Assembly: GCA_003501485.1 (NCBI GenBank)
Contig: DNPJ01000066.1
Coordinates: forward strand, 1-6,202
Length of the DNA stretch: 6,202 nucleotides
Source: Bacillota bacterium
GTDB taxonomy: Bacteria; Bacillota_I; Bacilli_A; RFN20; CAG-826
Direction of reading: 5' to 3'
The notes under the pieces are model-generated. The model was not told the origin of the DNA. It did no database searches and worked only from the letters and a program-made list of their open reading frames with translations. How positions within the stretch are numbered: position 1 is the stretch's first letter; each line of letters starts with the position of its first letter. This document shows positions 1 to 4,767 of the stretch, one piece after another. Both the position numbers and the translations under genes were made by a program.

Positions 1-660
1 AAACGTGTTGCGGAAATTAGACAACGTCAAAACATAATAAGAGATGTTGACGAAAACTTCGAAACATCAGCGAATTGTTATATTTATACAAAAGAGAAAA
101 ACGAACAATATATATCCGAAAGTTTTAATTTTGCTAATTTTCCAAAATATTTAGAACTCGATAAATATCAAAGATTAGATTTTTCTAGATTCAGATTTAA
201 ATATAAACCATATATTGATAGGCAAGTTCTTTCTTGCTATCAAATATCAATACTTTGTTTTGATTTAAACAATTATATGGAAGATCTTCATAAAGAAGAA
301 GGAATGGTTTATGTAAACTTAAACCTTAAATATGACAAGGGAAGCGATGAGTATTATTTAGCACTTAAAGACAATTTATATGTTGATCCTATTTCATTAA
401 GAACGTCTTTTGTGGAAAAAGAAGGATATATCTATACAAATTATTTATATTTCACAGATAACTTAAAAAGAGTTATGGATGAATTAGATTTTCATATCAA
501 TTTAAATGGTTTAGGAAGCAACAAAATAAACCTAATGTTAAGAACAAATCTATTAATGAATGATTCTCTTTTTGGCAACTGTTCAAATTCTCAATATTGT
601 ATTGATGATGAAGTCTCAAAAGCGGATTTTGATATAGGAAAGGTTGTTAAGTATTCATGA
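1..660 (+). CDS. Secreted-looking protein of a Tad pilus operon, 5'-truncated by the window
   Basis: The frame is open from base 1 to the TGA at 658-660 (219 visible codons), so the true start lies upstream and the ATG at 277 is internal. I do not recognise the family. The visible part has no membrane segment and is rich in Tyr, Phe, Asp and Asn, as in extracellular beta-rich domains. It has a Cys pair (visible residues 194 and 200, C-x5-C) that could form a disulfide outside the cell. Its stop overlaps the next start (ATGA, 657-660), so it is translated together with a TadE-like gene and sits directly upstream of the ATPase. By position it is probably a minor pseudopilin or tip protein whose N-terminal hydrophobic helix lies outside the window. 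Its first visible residues (KRVAEIRQRQ) could be the charged stretch that follows such a helix. Function is inferred from context only. Confidence 0.75.
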   Translation, partial: KRVAEIRQRQNIIRDVDENFETSANCYIYTKEKNEQYISESFNFANFPKYLELDKYQRLDFSRFRFKYKPYIDRQVLSCYQISILCFDLNNYMEDLHKEEGMVYVNLNLKYDKGSDEYYLALKDNLYVDPISLRTSFVEKEGYIYTNYLYFTDNLKRVMDELDFHINLNGLGSNKINLMLRTNLLMNDSLFGNCSNSQYCIDDEVSKADFDIGKVVKYS

Positions 661-1061
661 CTAACACAATATTCTTTCTTCTCATGAGCATCTTAATGAT
701 GAATTTCTCTTTTGGGTCTATGACTTTCTTTTCAATTCATAGAACATTTAATAATTTATATAGAGGAACTTTAGAAAGCTCTATATCATTCATTGATAAA
801 AATGGAAATCAGTGTGAACCATATTTTAAACAAAAAGAATTAGAAAAGAATGTCGAAGAATATTTTTCCTATACATTACCAAGGTTTGTAAATGAATATT
901 ATGTTTCTTATTTCTATTTTGACGCTGAAACAATGGCATATTGCACTAGTGATTTTTGTCATAACGTAAAGATATCTTTAAAAACACATATAAATTCTTT
1001 ATTTGATTATGAATTGGCGCACATATATTCAATAAGCAAAGGTAAATTATATGTCGAATAA
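657..1061 (+). CDS. TadE-like membrane-anchored pseudopilin candidate
   Basis: The product is 134 residues with one hydrophobic helix at about residues 4-26 and then a polar, Tyr/Phe-rich domain. This is the layout of TadE/TadF-type minor pseudopilins, which are held in the membrane by the N-terminal helix with the rest outside. A Cys pair at residues 96 and 101 (C-x4-C) and a further Cys53 could form disulfides. The C-x4-C lies in the C-terminal part, like the C-x5-C of the preceding gene, which hints at distant relatedness. The gene starts within the stop of the upstream gene (ATGA) behind a purine-rich AGGAAAGG, and its own end overlaps the ATPase gene by 11 nt, so coupled translation is likely. 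No diagnostic TadE motif is visible. The call rests on topology, size and place in the operon. Confidence 0.6.
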   Translation: MTNTIFFLLMSILMMNFSFGSMTFFSIHRTFNNLYRGTLESSISFIDKNGNQCEPYFKQKELEKNVEEYFSYTLPRFVNEYYVSYFYFDAETMAYCTSDFCHNVKISLKTHINSLFDYELAHIYSISKGKLYVE

Positions 1062-2010
1062 AGCAATTGATTATATTGAGTCATCTTTTTTAAAAGATCT
1101 AATTATGAATAAAAACATAACTGATATTTCTTTTAATGGTGAAACTATTTTTTATGTCGATAATGAATTAGGAAGAAAAAAATCAAATATTGTCATTACT
1201 AACGACGAGGCAATTGACTTTATAAGACAAATAGCAAATTATACCGAAAAGCAATTTTCGTTTGTTGAGCCAATACTAGATGTTTCTTTTGGCCGATATA
1301 GATTAAACGCTATACATCAATCAATTGGAAGGCTCAATAATGAAAAAGTAATAAATTTTTCTATAAGAATAGCATCTTTGAAGAATCGCATTATTTCAGA
1401 TAGCGGTTTTATGAGTAATGAAATGAAATTATATTTAAATGATTTAATCAAAAATAAAAAATCAATAATGATTGCTGGAGAAACGGGAAGCGGGAAAACA
1501 GAACTCCAAAAATACTTGTTATCCACATTGAAAGATAACAGCCGCATTATCTTAATTGATAATCTTGAAGAACTTGAAAACTTAAGAACTAATCCAAATA
1601 TTGATTTAAATAGCTGGCAAGTTGGCAAATCGAATGCAAAATCATTTGAAGATTTGATCGCTAATGCATTGAGATGCAATCCTGATTGGCTCATCGTTAG
1701 TGAAGCGCGCGGGAAAGAAATGTCGTCAATGCTGACAAGTGTAATGTCTGGGCATCCATTAATTTCAACAATACACGCTTATAATATCGAGGAAATCCCT
1801 CATCGAATTTGTCGACTTATAATGCAAGAGAGTAGTAATCAAAAATATGAGGATATATTTATAGATGTCATTAATCATATTACTAATTATATTTTTGTTA
1901 AAAAGTATGTTGATAATAACGGAAAAGTGATTCGTTATATTTCAGATATATCTTTGTTTAATAAAGAAAATATGAAAATGGACATTATTTTTCACGTCGA
2001 AAGGAGCTAA
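1051..2010 (+). CDS. tadA: Tad pilus assembly ATPase TadA/CpaF (secretion ATPase, GspE/VirB11 superfamily)
   Basis: The product is a 319-residue cytoplasmic ATPase that should form a hexameric ring and power pilin insertion at the TadB/TadC platform. Visible motifs are an N-terminal CpaF-like stretch (TDISFNGETIFYVD, residues 24-37), Walker A GETGSGKT (143-150), an Asp box ILIDNLEEL (167-175, Asp170 and Glu173/174), a Walker-B-like LIVSEARG (214-221, Glu218), and a His box SGHPLISTIHA (233-243, His235 and His242). These are the hallmark motifs of the family in the right order. At 319 residues it is shorter than typical CpaF proteins (about 400-480), lacking most of the long N-terminal extension. 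The ATG at 1051 overlaps the previous gene and has only a weak AAAGG site, consistent with translational coupling. TadB starts 2 nt after its stop. Confidence 0.95.
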   Translation: MSNKAIDYIESSFLKDLIMNKNITDISFNGETIFYVDNELGRKKSNIVITNDEAIDFIRQIANYTEKQFSFVEPILDVSFGRYRLNAIHQSIGRLNNEKVINFSIRIASLKNRIISDSGFMSNEMKLYLNDLIKNKKSIMIAGETGSGKTELQKYLLSTLKDNSRIILIDNLEELENLRTNPNIDLNSWQVGKSNAKSFEDLIANALRCNPDWLIVSEARGKEMSSMLTSVMSGHPLISTIHAYNIEEIPHRICRLIMQESSNQKYEDIFIDVINHITNYIFVKKYVDNNGKVIRYISDISLFNKENMKMDIIFHVERS

Positions 2011-2012
2011 AC

Positions 2013-2723
2013 ATGAAAAAGATTGATTTAACAAGTGTATGTATCATTTTAATCGTAAGTCTTATTTCTTTTCTTACATCTAATAATCCTTTTGTTTGTA
2101 TTGGTGTTTTGCTAATTTACTCTCTTTATTATTTTATTTTTGCAAGGAAAAACCTAAAAACATTTTATGAAAAAAGCAGAAGAATTCATCAATGTTATTA
2201 TTTTGTAACTACATATCTTTTGACGATGTCGATTAAAGAATCGTATGATGATGCTTTCGAAAATGCGATAAAAAACAAAAACGATGAATTTTCCAAAATA
2301 CTTGATGAATTACAGGAAATGAATTCACTTGAAAAAATAGATTATCTATCAAAATATTTTACTTATTCTTTTTACCATATGTTTCTAAAAGTAATTAATC
2401 TTTATCAAGATCAAGGCGGAAACATTTTAAAAATGTCTAGTTCTTTGTTAAATGAAACAATAAGAGTCGAAGAAACAATGAACGAATCTGAAACTAATTC
2501 GAAAAAAAAGGCAATTGAATTCTTTATATTATGGAGTCTTTCTTTTGTAGTTATTTTATTTATGAGATTTGCTTTACAAAATTTTTATTTAGGAATGTTA
2601 AAGTCTATACCGTTTTTTGTGATATTAGTTTCATTTTATGTGTTGTTTTTTGTAGCTGTTCACATTTTTATTACTAGATATACAAAAATGCCAATAAACG
2701 AAGAAGGTAAATTCAATGAATAA
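2013..2723 (+). CDS. tadB: TadB-like inner-membrane platform protein (T2SSF family)
   Basis: The product is 236 residues. Hydrophobic segments lie at about residues 5-22, 26-44, 168-186 and 198-221, with a cytoplasmic helical block between the second and third. This is the two-plus-two topology of TadB. The block ends with YQDQGGNI (131-138), resembling the conserved Gly-Gly turn of the T2SSF (GspF/TadB/TadC) fold. In Tad systems TadB pairs with TadC to form the membrane platform turned by TadA. Its ATG follows the TadA stop by 2 nt and has a strong AGGAG site (about 2003-2007) inside the end of tadA. It overlaps tadC by 8 nt. Identification rests on topology and gene order more than on sequence motifs. 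Confidence 0.88.
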   Translation: MKKIDLTSVCIILIVSLISFLTSNNPFVCIGVLLIYSLYYFIFARKNLKTFYEKSRRIHQCYYFVTTYLLTMSIKESYDDAFENAIKNKNDEFSKILDELQEMNSLEKIDYLSKYFTYSFYHMFLKVINLYQDQGGNILKMSSSLLNETIRVEETMNESETNSKKKAIEFFILWSLSFVVILFMRFALQNFYLGMLKSIPFFVILVSFYVLFFVAVHIFITRYTKMPINEEGKFNE

Positions 2724-3384
2724 ATTTAAAAAAAGACTGCAGAATATTGGCCTATCTTATAAAAAAGAAATGGCTATTTTGATTACTCTAAATATTATTA
2801 TACTTTCTATTTCTGTTGTGCTTTTCTCATATATTAAAAAACCTATTATATTTGCATTCTTATTATTGATAGATGTTGGGATGAATTTTGTGTATTTGAG
2901 CCGATATAAAAACATGGAATCCAATATGGAAATATCTTTGCATGATGAGTTTATTTCACTTTTACCATTTTATAAAACTTATATTTCAAACGGATTTAAT
3001 GTTTATAAAGCATTTCAAGAATTAATACCTTTTTCAAGCGAACAATTAAAAGAAAGAATTGAAAAAATGATCACAGATATTGATGAAGACAAAAGCATTA
3101 AACCTTACATTAATTTTGCTAAAAAATTTAAGGATAATGAGATTGAACAACTTTTAATATGCATTTATCAAATGGTTGATGATGGTAACAACGAAAAATA
3201 TGTAAATCAGTTTGAAATTATTTTTTCAAAATTAAGAGACGAGAAATATAAAAACATTATTGAAAGAAAGGACAAATCGCTTTCTAGTATGAGCGTATTT
3301 CCACTTATTGGGTCTGCTCTGCAGATTGTGATGATTACTTTTGGAATTCTTTCAACTATAGGAGACATGATTAATGGGATCTAA
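2716..3384 (+). CDS. tadC: TadC-like inner-membrane platform protein (T2SSF family)
   Basis: The product is 222 residues with hydrophobic segments at about 20-39, 42-62 and 192-216. The cytoplasmic helical block contains FYKTYISNGFNVYKAFQEL (85-103), which looks like the first helical repeat of T2SSF domains (a Gly followed by an Ala-containing helix). It is the partner of TadB in the pilus platform. The start overlaps the tadB stop by 8 nt with an AAGAAGG site upstream, and the last 11 nt overlap the next gene. It is shorter than many TadC proteins (about 280-320 residues), in keeping with the trimmed ATPase of this locus. Confidence 0.85.
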   Translation: MNKFKKRLQNIGLSYKKEMAILITLNIIILSISVVLFSYIKKPIIFAFLLLIDVGMNFVYLSRYKNMESNMEISLHDEFISLLPFYKTYISNGFNVYKAFQELIPFSSEQLKERIEKMITDIDEDKSIKPYINFAKKFKDNEIEQLLICIYQMVDDGNNEKYVNQFEIIFSKLRDEKYKNIIERKDKSLSSMSVFPLIGSALQIVMITFGILSTIGDMINGI

Positions 3385-3712
3385 AATCGGTTTTATTTTG
3401 TCATTATTGTTTGTTGCGCAGCTTTTCGCTATAGGTGGAGATATGATGTCTATTCAATTTATTTATACAAATTTAGATGCGCTGAGTATAACAGTCGGAA
3501 ATCTCATATCAAAAAGCGGTGGTATTAATGATGAAATTATTAATCTTGTAAAAGAAGAGAATGCGTCGATTGAGCCGATAGGAGAAACGTCTCCTTTAAT
3601 AGGATCTGTTTATAAGTACAAAGTATTCATGAATTACGATGCATTAATTATTGATGATAAAGTGATGGAAATAGCCGTATGTAGAAGTGTATTAATCGGT
3701 TATTATTCATAA
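3374..3712 (+). CDS. TadE-like minor pseudopilin candidate
   Basis: The product is 112 residues with one N-terminal hydrophobic helix (about 5-21) followed by a small mixed alpha/beta domain ending in MEIAVCRSVLIGYYS. A short pilin-like N-terminal helix followed by a domain with a C-terminal strand ending in Gly-Tyr is the general form of TadE/TadF pseudopilins. No canonical prepilin cleavage site with Glu at +5 is evident. The gene starts inside the end of tadC (11-nt overlap) behind an AGGAG site (3360-3364, 9 nt from the ATG), and the Flp-like pilin follows 21 nt downstream. The likely role is priming or capping the filament. The exact family is not certain. Confidence 0.65.
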   Translation: MGSKIGFILSLLFVAQLFAIGGDMMSIQFIYTNLDALSITVGNLISKSGGINDEIINLVKEENASIEPIGETSPLIGSVYKYKVFMNYDALIIDDKVMEIAVCRSVLIGYYS

Positions 3713-3733
3713 AATAAAGAAAGGAGAAAAAAC

Positions 3734-3904
3734 ATGTCAGAAATAAAAGGACAATTGTTGGGCATTATTCTAACAATAGCGGTTTTCGGTGTTGTTTTAA
3801 CAGCGATGGTTACTTCGTTTGGAAAAATGAGTGAAACTGTTGGGTCTCGCGTTGAAGAAATCGCAACAACTGAAGTTAGTTATCAAAACACCACATCAAT
3901 TTAA
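3734..3904 (+). CDS. flp: Flp-like major pilin, 56 residues
   Basis: This small gene has a strong AAAGGAG site (3719-3725) before its ATG and ends at TAA 3902-3904. The product begins MSEIKGQLLGI, then has one hydrophobic helix (about residues 8-29) and a short polar tail (GKMSETVGSRVEEIATTEVS). Size, a polar leader of about six residues ending in Gly, a single long hydrophobic helix and the position at the end of a tadABC operon all match the Flp-type pilin that forms the Tad filament. Cleavage after Gly6 by a prepilin peptidase encoded elsewhere is the best guess. The Glu normally at +5 of the mature pilin is absent (Ile at +5), and no Glu-Tyr pair follows. It has its own strong ribosome site, unlike the coupled upstream genes, which fits a need for many copies. 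Confidence 0.82.
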   Translation: MSEIKGQLLGIILTIAVFGVVLTAMVTSFGKMSETVGSRVEEIATTEVSYQNTTSI

Positions 3905-3911
3905 CAATATG

Positions 3912-3930
3912 GAAGTGAACTATTCACTTC
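3912..3930 (+). promoter_or_regulatory. Perfect 8-bp hairpin just after flp, competing with the terminator
   Basis: GAAGTGAA (3912-3919), a three-base loop and TTCACTTC (3923-3930) form a perfect hairpin 7 nt after the pilin stop. Its 3' arm lies inside the 5' arm of the longer terminator hairpin, so the two cannot form together. CACTTC (3925-3930) can also pair with GAAGTG (3934-3939), giving a third exclusive pairing. It is followed by only three T's, so it is a poor terminator alone. It could protect the pilin mRNA 3' end or act as an antiterminator. Confidence 0.55.
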
Positions 3931-3976
3931 TTTGAAGTGGAGAACGATATTTCAAAGAACTGTATAGTTGTTTTTT
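3918..3976 (+). terminator. Rho-independent terminator of the pilus operon
   Basis: Left arm 3918-3939 pairs with right arm 3948-3969 around the 8-nt loop 3940-3947. From the base there are six pairs, a mismatch, two pairs, a mismatch, nine pairs (TTCTTTGAA with TTCAAAGAA), then three pairs including two G-U. One G and six T's (3971-3976) follow. A long stem directly before a T-run is the intrinsic terminator form. It is AT-rich, so strength is uncertain. Its T-run overlaps the -35 element proposed for the acyl carrier protein gene. Confidence 0.65.
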
Positions 3977-3995
3977 GTTCTTATTATGGTAATAT
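3968..3995 (+). promoter_or_regulatory. Extended -10 promoter for the acyl carrier protein gene
   Basis: TTGTTT (3968-3973) is followed after 16 nt by TAATAT (3990-3995), with a TG at 3987-3988 giving TGGTAATAT, an extended -10. Transcription would begin near 4002, leaving a leader of about 17 nt carrying only the GAGG ribosome site. A very similar TGCTAATAT stands before the tRNA genes. Confidence 0.55.
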
Positions 3996-4018
3996 ATTGT
4001 CTAGTTGAGGAAATGATA

Positions 4019-4240
4019 ATGAATACAATAGAAGAAATAAAGAATAAATTAGCAAAAGTAGCTCACAAAGAAGTAATTAATGACAATGATAAAATACGTG
4101 AATTGGGTTTAGATTCACTAGATGTCGTTGAATTACTTTTAGAACTTGAAGAACAATATGATGTTCATTTTGATGATGTTGACATGTCGAATTTAGTTAC
4201 TGTCAAAGATCTAATGGACGAAATTGAAAAGCAATTATAA
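4019..4240 (+). CDS. acpP: Acyl carrier protein
   Basis: The product is 73 residues, the usual length of AcpP. It carries the phosphopantetheine attachment motif LGLDSLD with Ser33 as the modified residue, followed by the acidic recognition helix VVELLLELEEQYDVHF. It carries growing acyl chains on 4'-phosphopantetheine for fatty acid and phospholipid synthesis in the cytoplasm. The start at 4019 is chosen because GAGG (4007-4010) stands 8 nt before it and the protein then begins MNTIEEIKNKL as ACPs do. The frame is open further up (ATGs at 3968 and 4013), but those starts would add a hydrophobic extension or sit too close to the ribosome site. It has its own promoter after the pilus terminator, so it is probably a housekeeping gene rather than part of the pilus system. 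A specialised ACP cannot be excluded without seeing whether another acpP exists. Confidence 0.92.
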   Translation: MNTIEEIKNKLAKVAHKEVINDNDKIRELGLDSLDVVELLLELEEQYDVHFDDVDMSNLVTVKDLMDEIEKQL

Positions 4241-4263
4241 CTTTAAAAAAATAAAAAATTGTA

Positions 4264-4293
4264 TTGATAATAAAGTTGTGGTTGTGCTAATAT
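4264..4293 (+). promoter_or_regulatory. Promoter of the tRNA-Asn/tRNA-Glu unit
   Basis: TTGATA (4264-4269, four of six consensus -35 bases), 18 nt, then TAATAT (4288-4293) preceded by TGC form an extended -10 promoter. TATAAT at 4291-4296 overlaps it but has no well-spaced -35. Transcription would start near 4300, about 12 nt before the tRNA-Asn 5' end. No T-run terminator separates acpP from this point. Confidence 0.65.
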
Positions 4294-4312
4294 AATCAAG
4301 CATTTATGCAAC

Positions 4313-4388
4313 GCCTACCTAGCTCAGTCGGTAGAGCAATCGGCTGTTAACCGATCGGTCGTGGGTTCGAGTCCCTCGGTAGGCGCCA
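4313..4388 (+). tRNA. tRNA-Asn (anticodon GTT), CCA encoded
   Basis: A complete cloverleaf is visible. The acceptor GCCTACC pairs with GGTAGGC, with discriminator G at 4385 and CCA encoded at 4386-4388. The D stem is GCTC/GAGC with loop AGTCGGTA. The anticodon stem ATCGG/CCGAT encloses CTGTTAA (anticodon GTT), and the T arm is GTGGG-TTCGAGT-CCCTC. The second T-stem pair is a T-T mismatch. All other stems are perfect. Confidence 0.96.
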
Positions 4389-4390
4389 CT

Positions 4391-4467
4391 GGCCTGTTGG
4401 AGAAGTGGCTTAACTCATATGCCTTTCACGCATACATTCATGGGTTCGAATCCCGTACAGGTCACCA
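4391..4467 (+). tRNA. tRNA-Glu (anticodon TTC), CCA encoded
   Basis: It starts 2 nt after the previous CCA. The acceptor GGCCTGT pairs with ACAGGTC (one G-T pair), with discriminator A and encoded CCA (4465-4467). The D stem is GAG/CTC. The anticodon stem TATGC/GCATA encloses CTTTCAC (anticodon TTC, reading GAA and GAG). The T arm is ATGGG-TTCGAAT-CCCGT. It resembles Bacillota tRNA-Glu sequences, and the Asn-Glu order with a shared promoter and terminator implies one transcript processed into two tRNAs. Confidence 0.96.
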
Positions 4468-4479
4468 AATGCAAATAAT

Positions 4480-4504
4480 CCCATCGCTTGATGGGTTTTT
4501 ATTT
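4480..4504 (+). terminator. Rho-independent terminator of the tRNA unit
   Basis: CCCATC (4480-4485), loop GCTT, GATGGG (4490-4495), then TTTTTATTT form a compact GC-rich hairpin with a T-run, 12 nt after the CCA of tRNA-Glu. This is the clearest terminator in the window. Between it and the insertion sequence (4505-4570) I see only AT-rich DNA with no gene. Confidence 0.92.
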
Positions 4505-4570
4505 ACCTTAAATATCTCTTTTGATAAAAAATAACAAATTCTCATCTATCTTTACGCGATATATTTATTT

Positions 4571-4610
4571 CGCAAACTGACAAACTAAATGCAGTTTTAT
4601 AGACAAAAAC
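4571..4610 (+). repeat. Left terminal inverted repeat of the insertion sequence
   Basis: It begins CGCAAACTGACAAACT and matches the reverse complement of 6163-6202 over 40 bases except position 4595 (T here, C in the other copy). It includes one copy of the 16-bp unit TGACAAACTAAATGCA (4578-4593). It lies on the 3' side of the transposase gene. Confidence 0.95.
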
Positions 4611-4616
4611 AAAATT

Positions 4617-4632
4617 TGTCAGACTAAATGCA
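4617..4632 (+). repeat. Subterminal 16-bp repeat, copy 2
   Basis: TGTCAGACTAAATGCA differs at two positions from the unit inside the left inverted repeat (4578-4593) and lies 39 bp from it in the same direction. It is a candidate secondary transposase binding site. Just before it, GACAAA (4602-4607) and TTTGTC (4615-4620) form a small inverted repeat. Confidence 0.75.
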
Positions 4633-4634
4633 AC

Positions 4635-4673
4635 AAAACGATTCTCAAAATTGCATTTGGGAATCGTTTTTGT
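4635..4673. terminator. Bidirectional terminator inside the left end of the insertion sequence
   Basis: The arm 4635-4649 pairs with 4656-4670 through 15 pairs (one G-T) around the loop ATTGCA. On the plus strand it runs into TTTTTGT. On the minus strand it ends in TTTTGTTG. It can therefore end the transposase message about 100 nt after its stop and also block transcription entering from the tRNA side. Confidence 0.75.
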
Positions 4674-4744
4674 ATGTAATAAATCAACAAAGGTGATATT
4701 TTCATTTTTTTAGGTACAACAAAAAGAAACTGTTAAATGCAGTT

Positions 4745-4766
4745 TGTCATACTAAATGCAGTTTTA
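4745..4766 (+). repeat. Subterminal repeat, copy 3, abutting the transposase stop
   Basis: TGTCATACTAAATGCA (4745-4760) repeats the unit again. The 16 bases ACTAAATGCAGTTTTA (4751-4766) are identical to 4584-4599 in the left inverted repeat. A partial copy, AAATGCAGTTT (4735-4745), overlaps its front edge. It ends one base before the transposase stop codon. Confidence 0.75.
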
Positions 4767-4767
4767 A

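Noticed and set aside
277..660. Separate 127-residue gene starting at ATG 277
   Set aside because: The same frame is open to base 1 with similar composition and there is no ribosome site before 277, so it is the tail of a longer gene.
1317..1694. 125-codon minus-strand frame inside the ATPase gene
   Set aside because: It lies wholly within tadA, whose motifs are unmistakable; its product has no recognisable domain.
3968..4018. Longer acyl carrier protein with a hydrophobic N-terminal extension
   Set aside because: These codons coincide with the terminator T-run and the promoter, and the start at 4019 has a well-spaced GAGG and gives the standard length.
1..4240. Mycoplasma-type code with TGA as Trp
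   Set aside because: TGA at 658-660 ends a gene exactly at the next start (ATGA), and Trp is encoded by TGG, for example in tadA.
4239..4277. Terminator after acpP (AACTTTA with TAAAGTT)
   Set aside because: Only seven AT-rich pairs around a 25-nt loop with no T-run, so it is most likely chance in AT-rich DNA.
4556..4573. GCGA ... TCGC palindrome at the left insertion boundary
   Set aside because: Four-base arms across a 10-nt gap are expected by chance, and it overlaps the first bases of the inverted repeat.
4571..4766. CRISPR-like short repeats
   Set aside because: Copies are irregularly spaced (39 and 128 bp), recur in the terminal inverted repeats, and belong to the insertion sequence.
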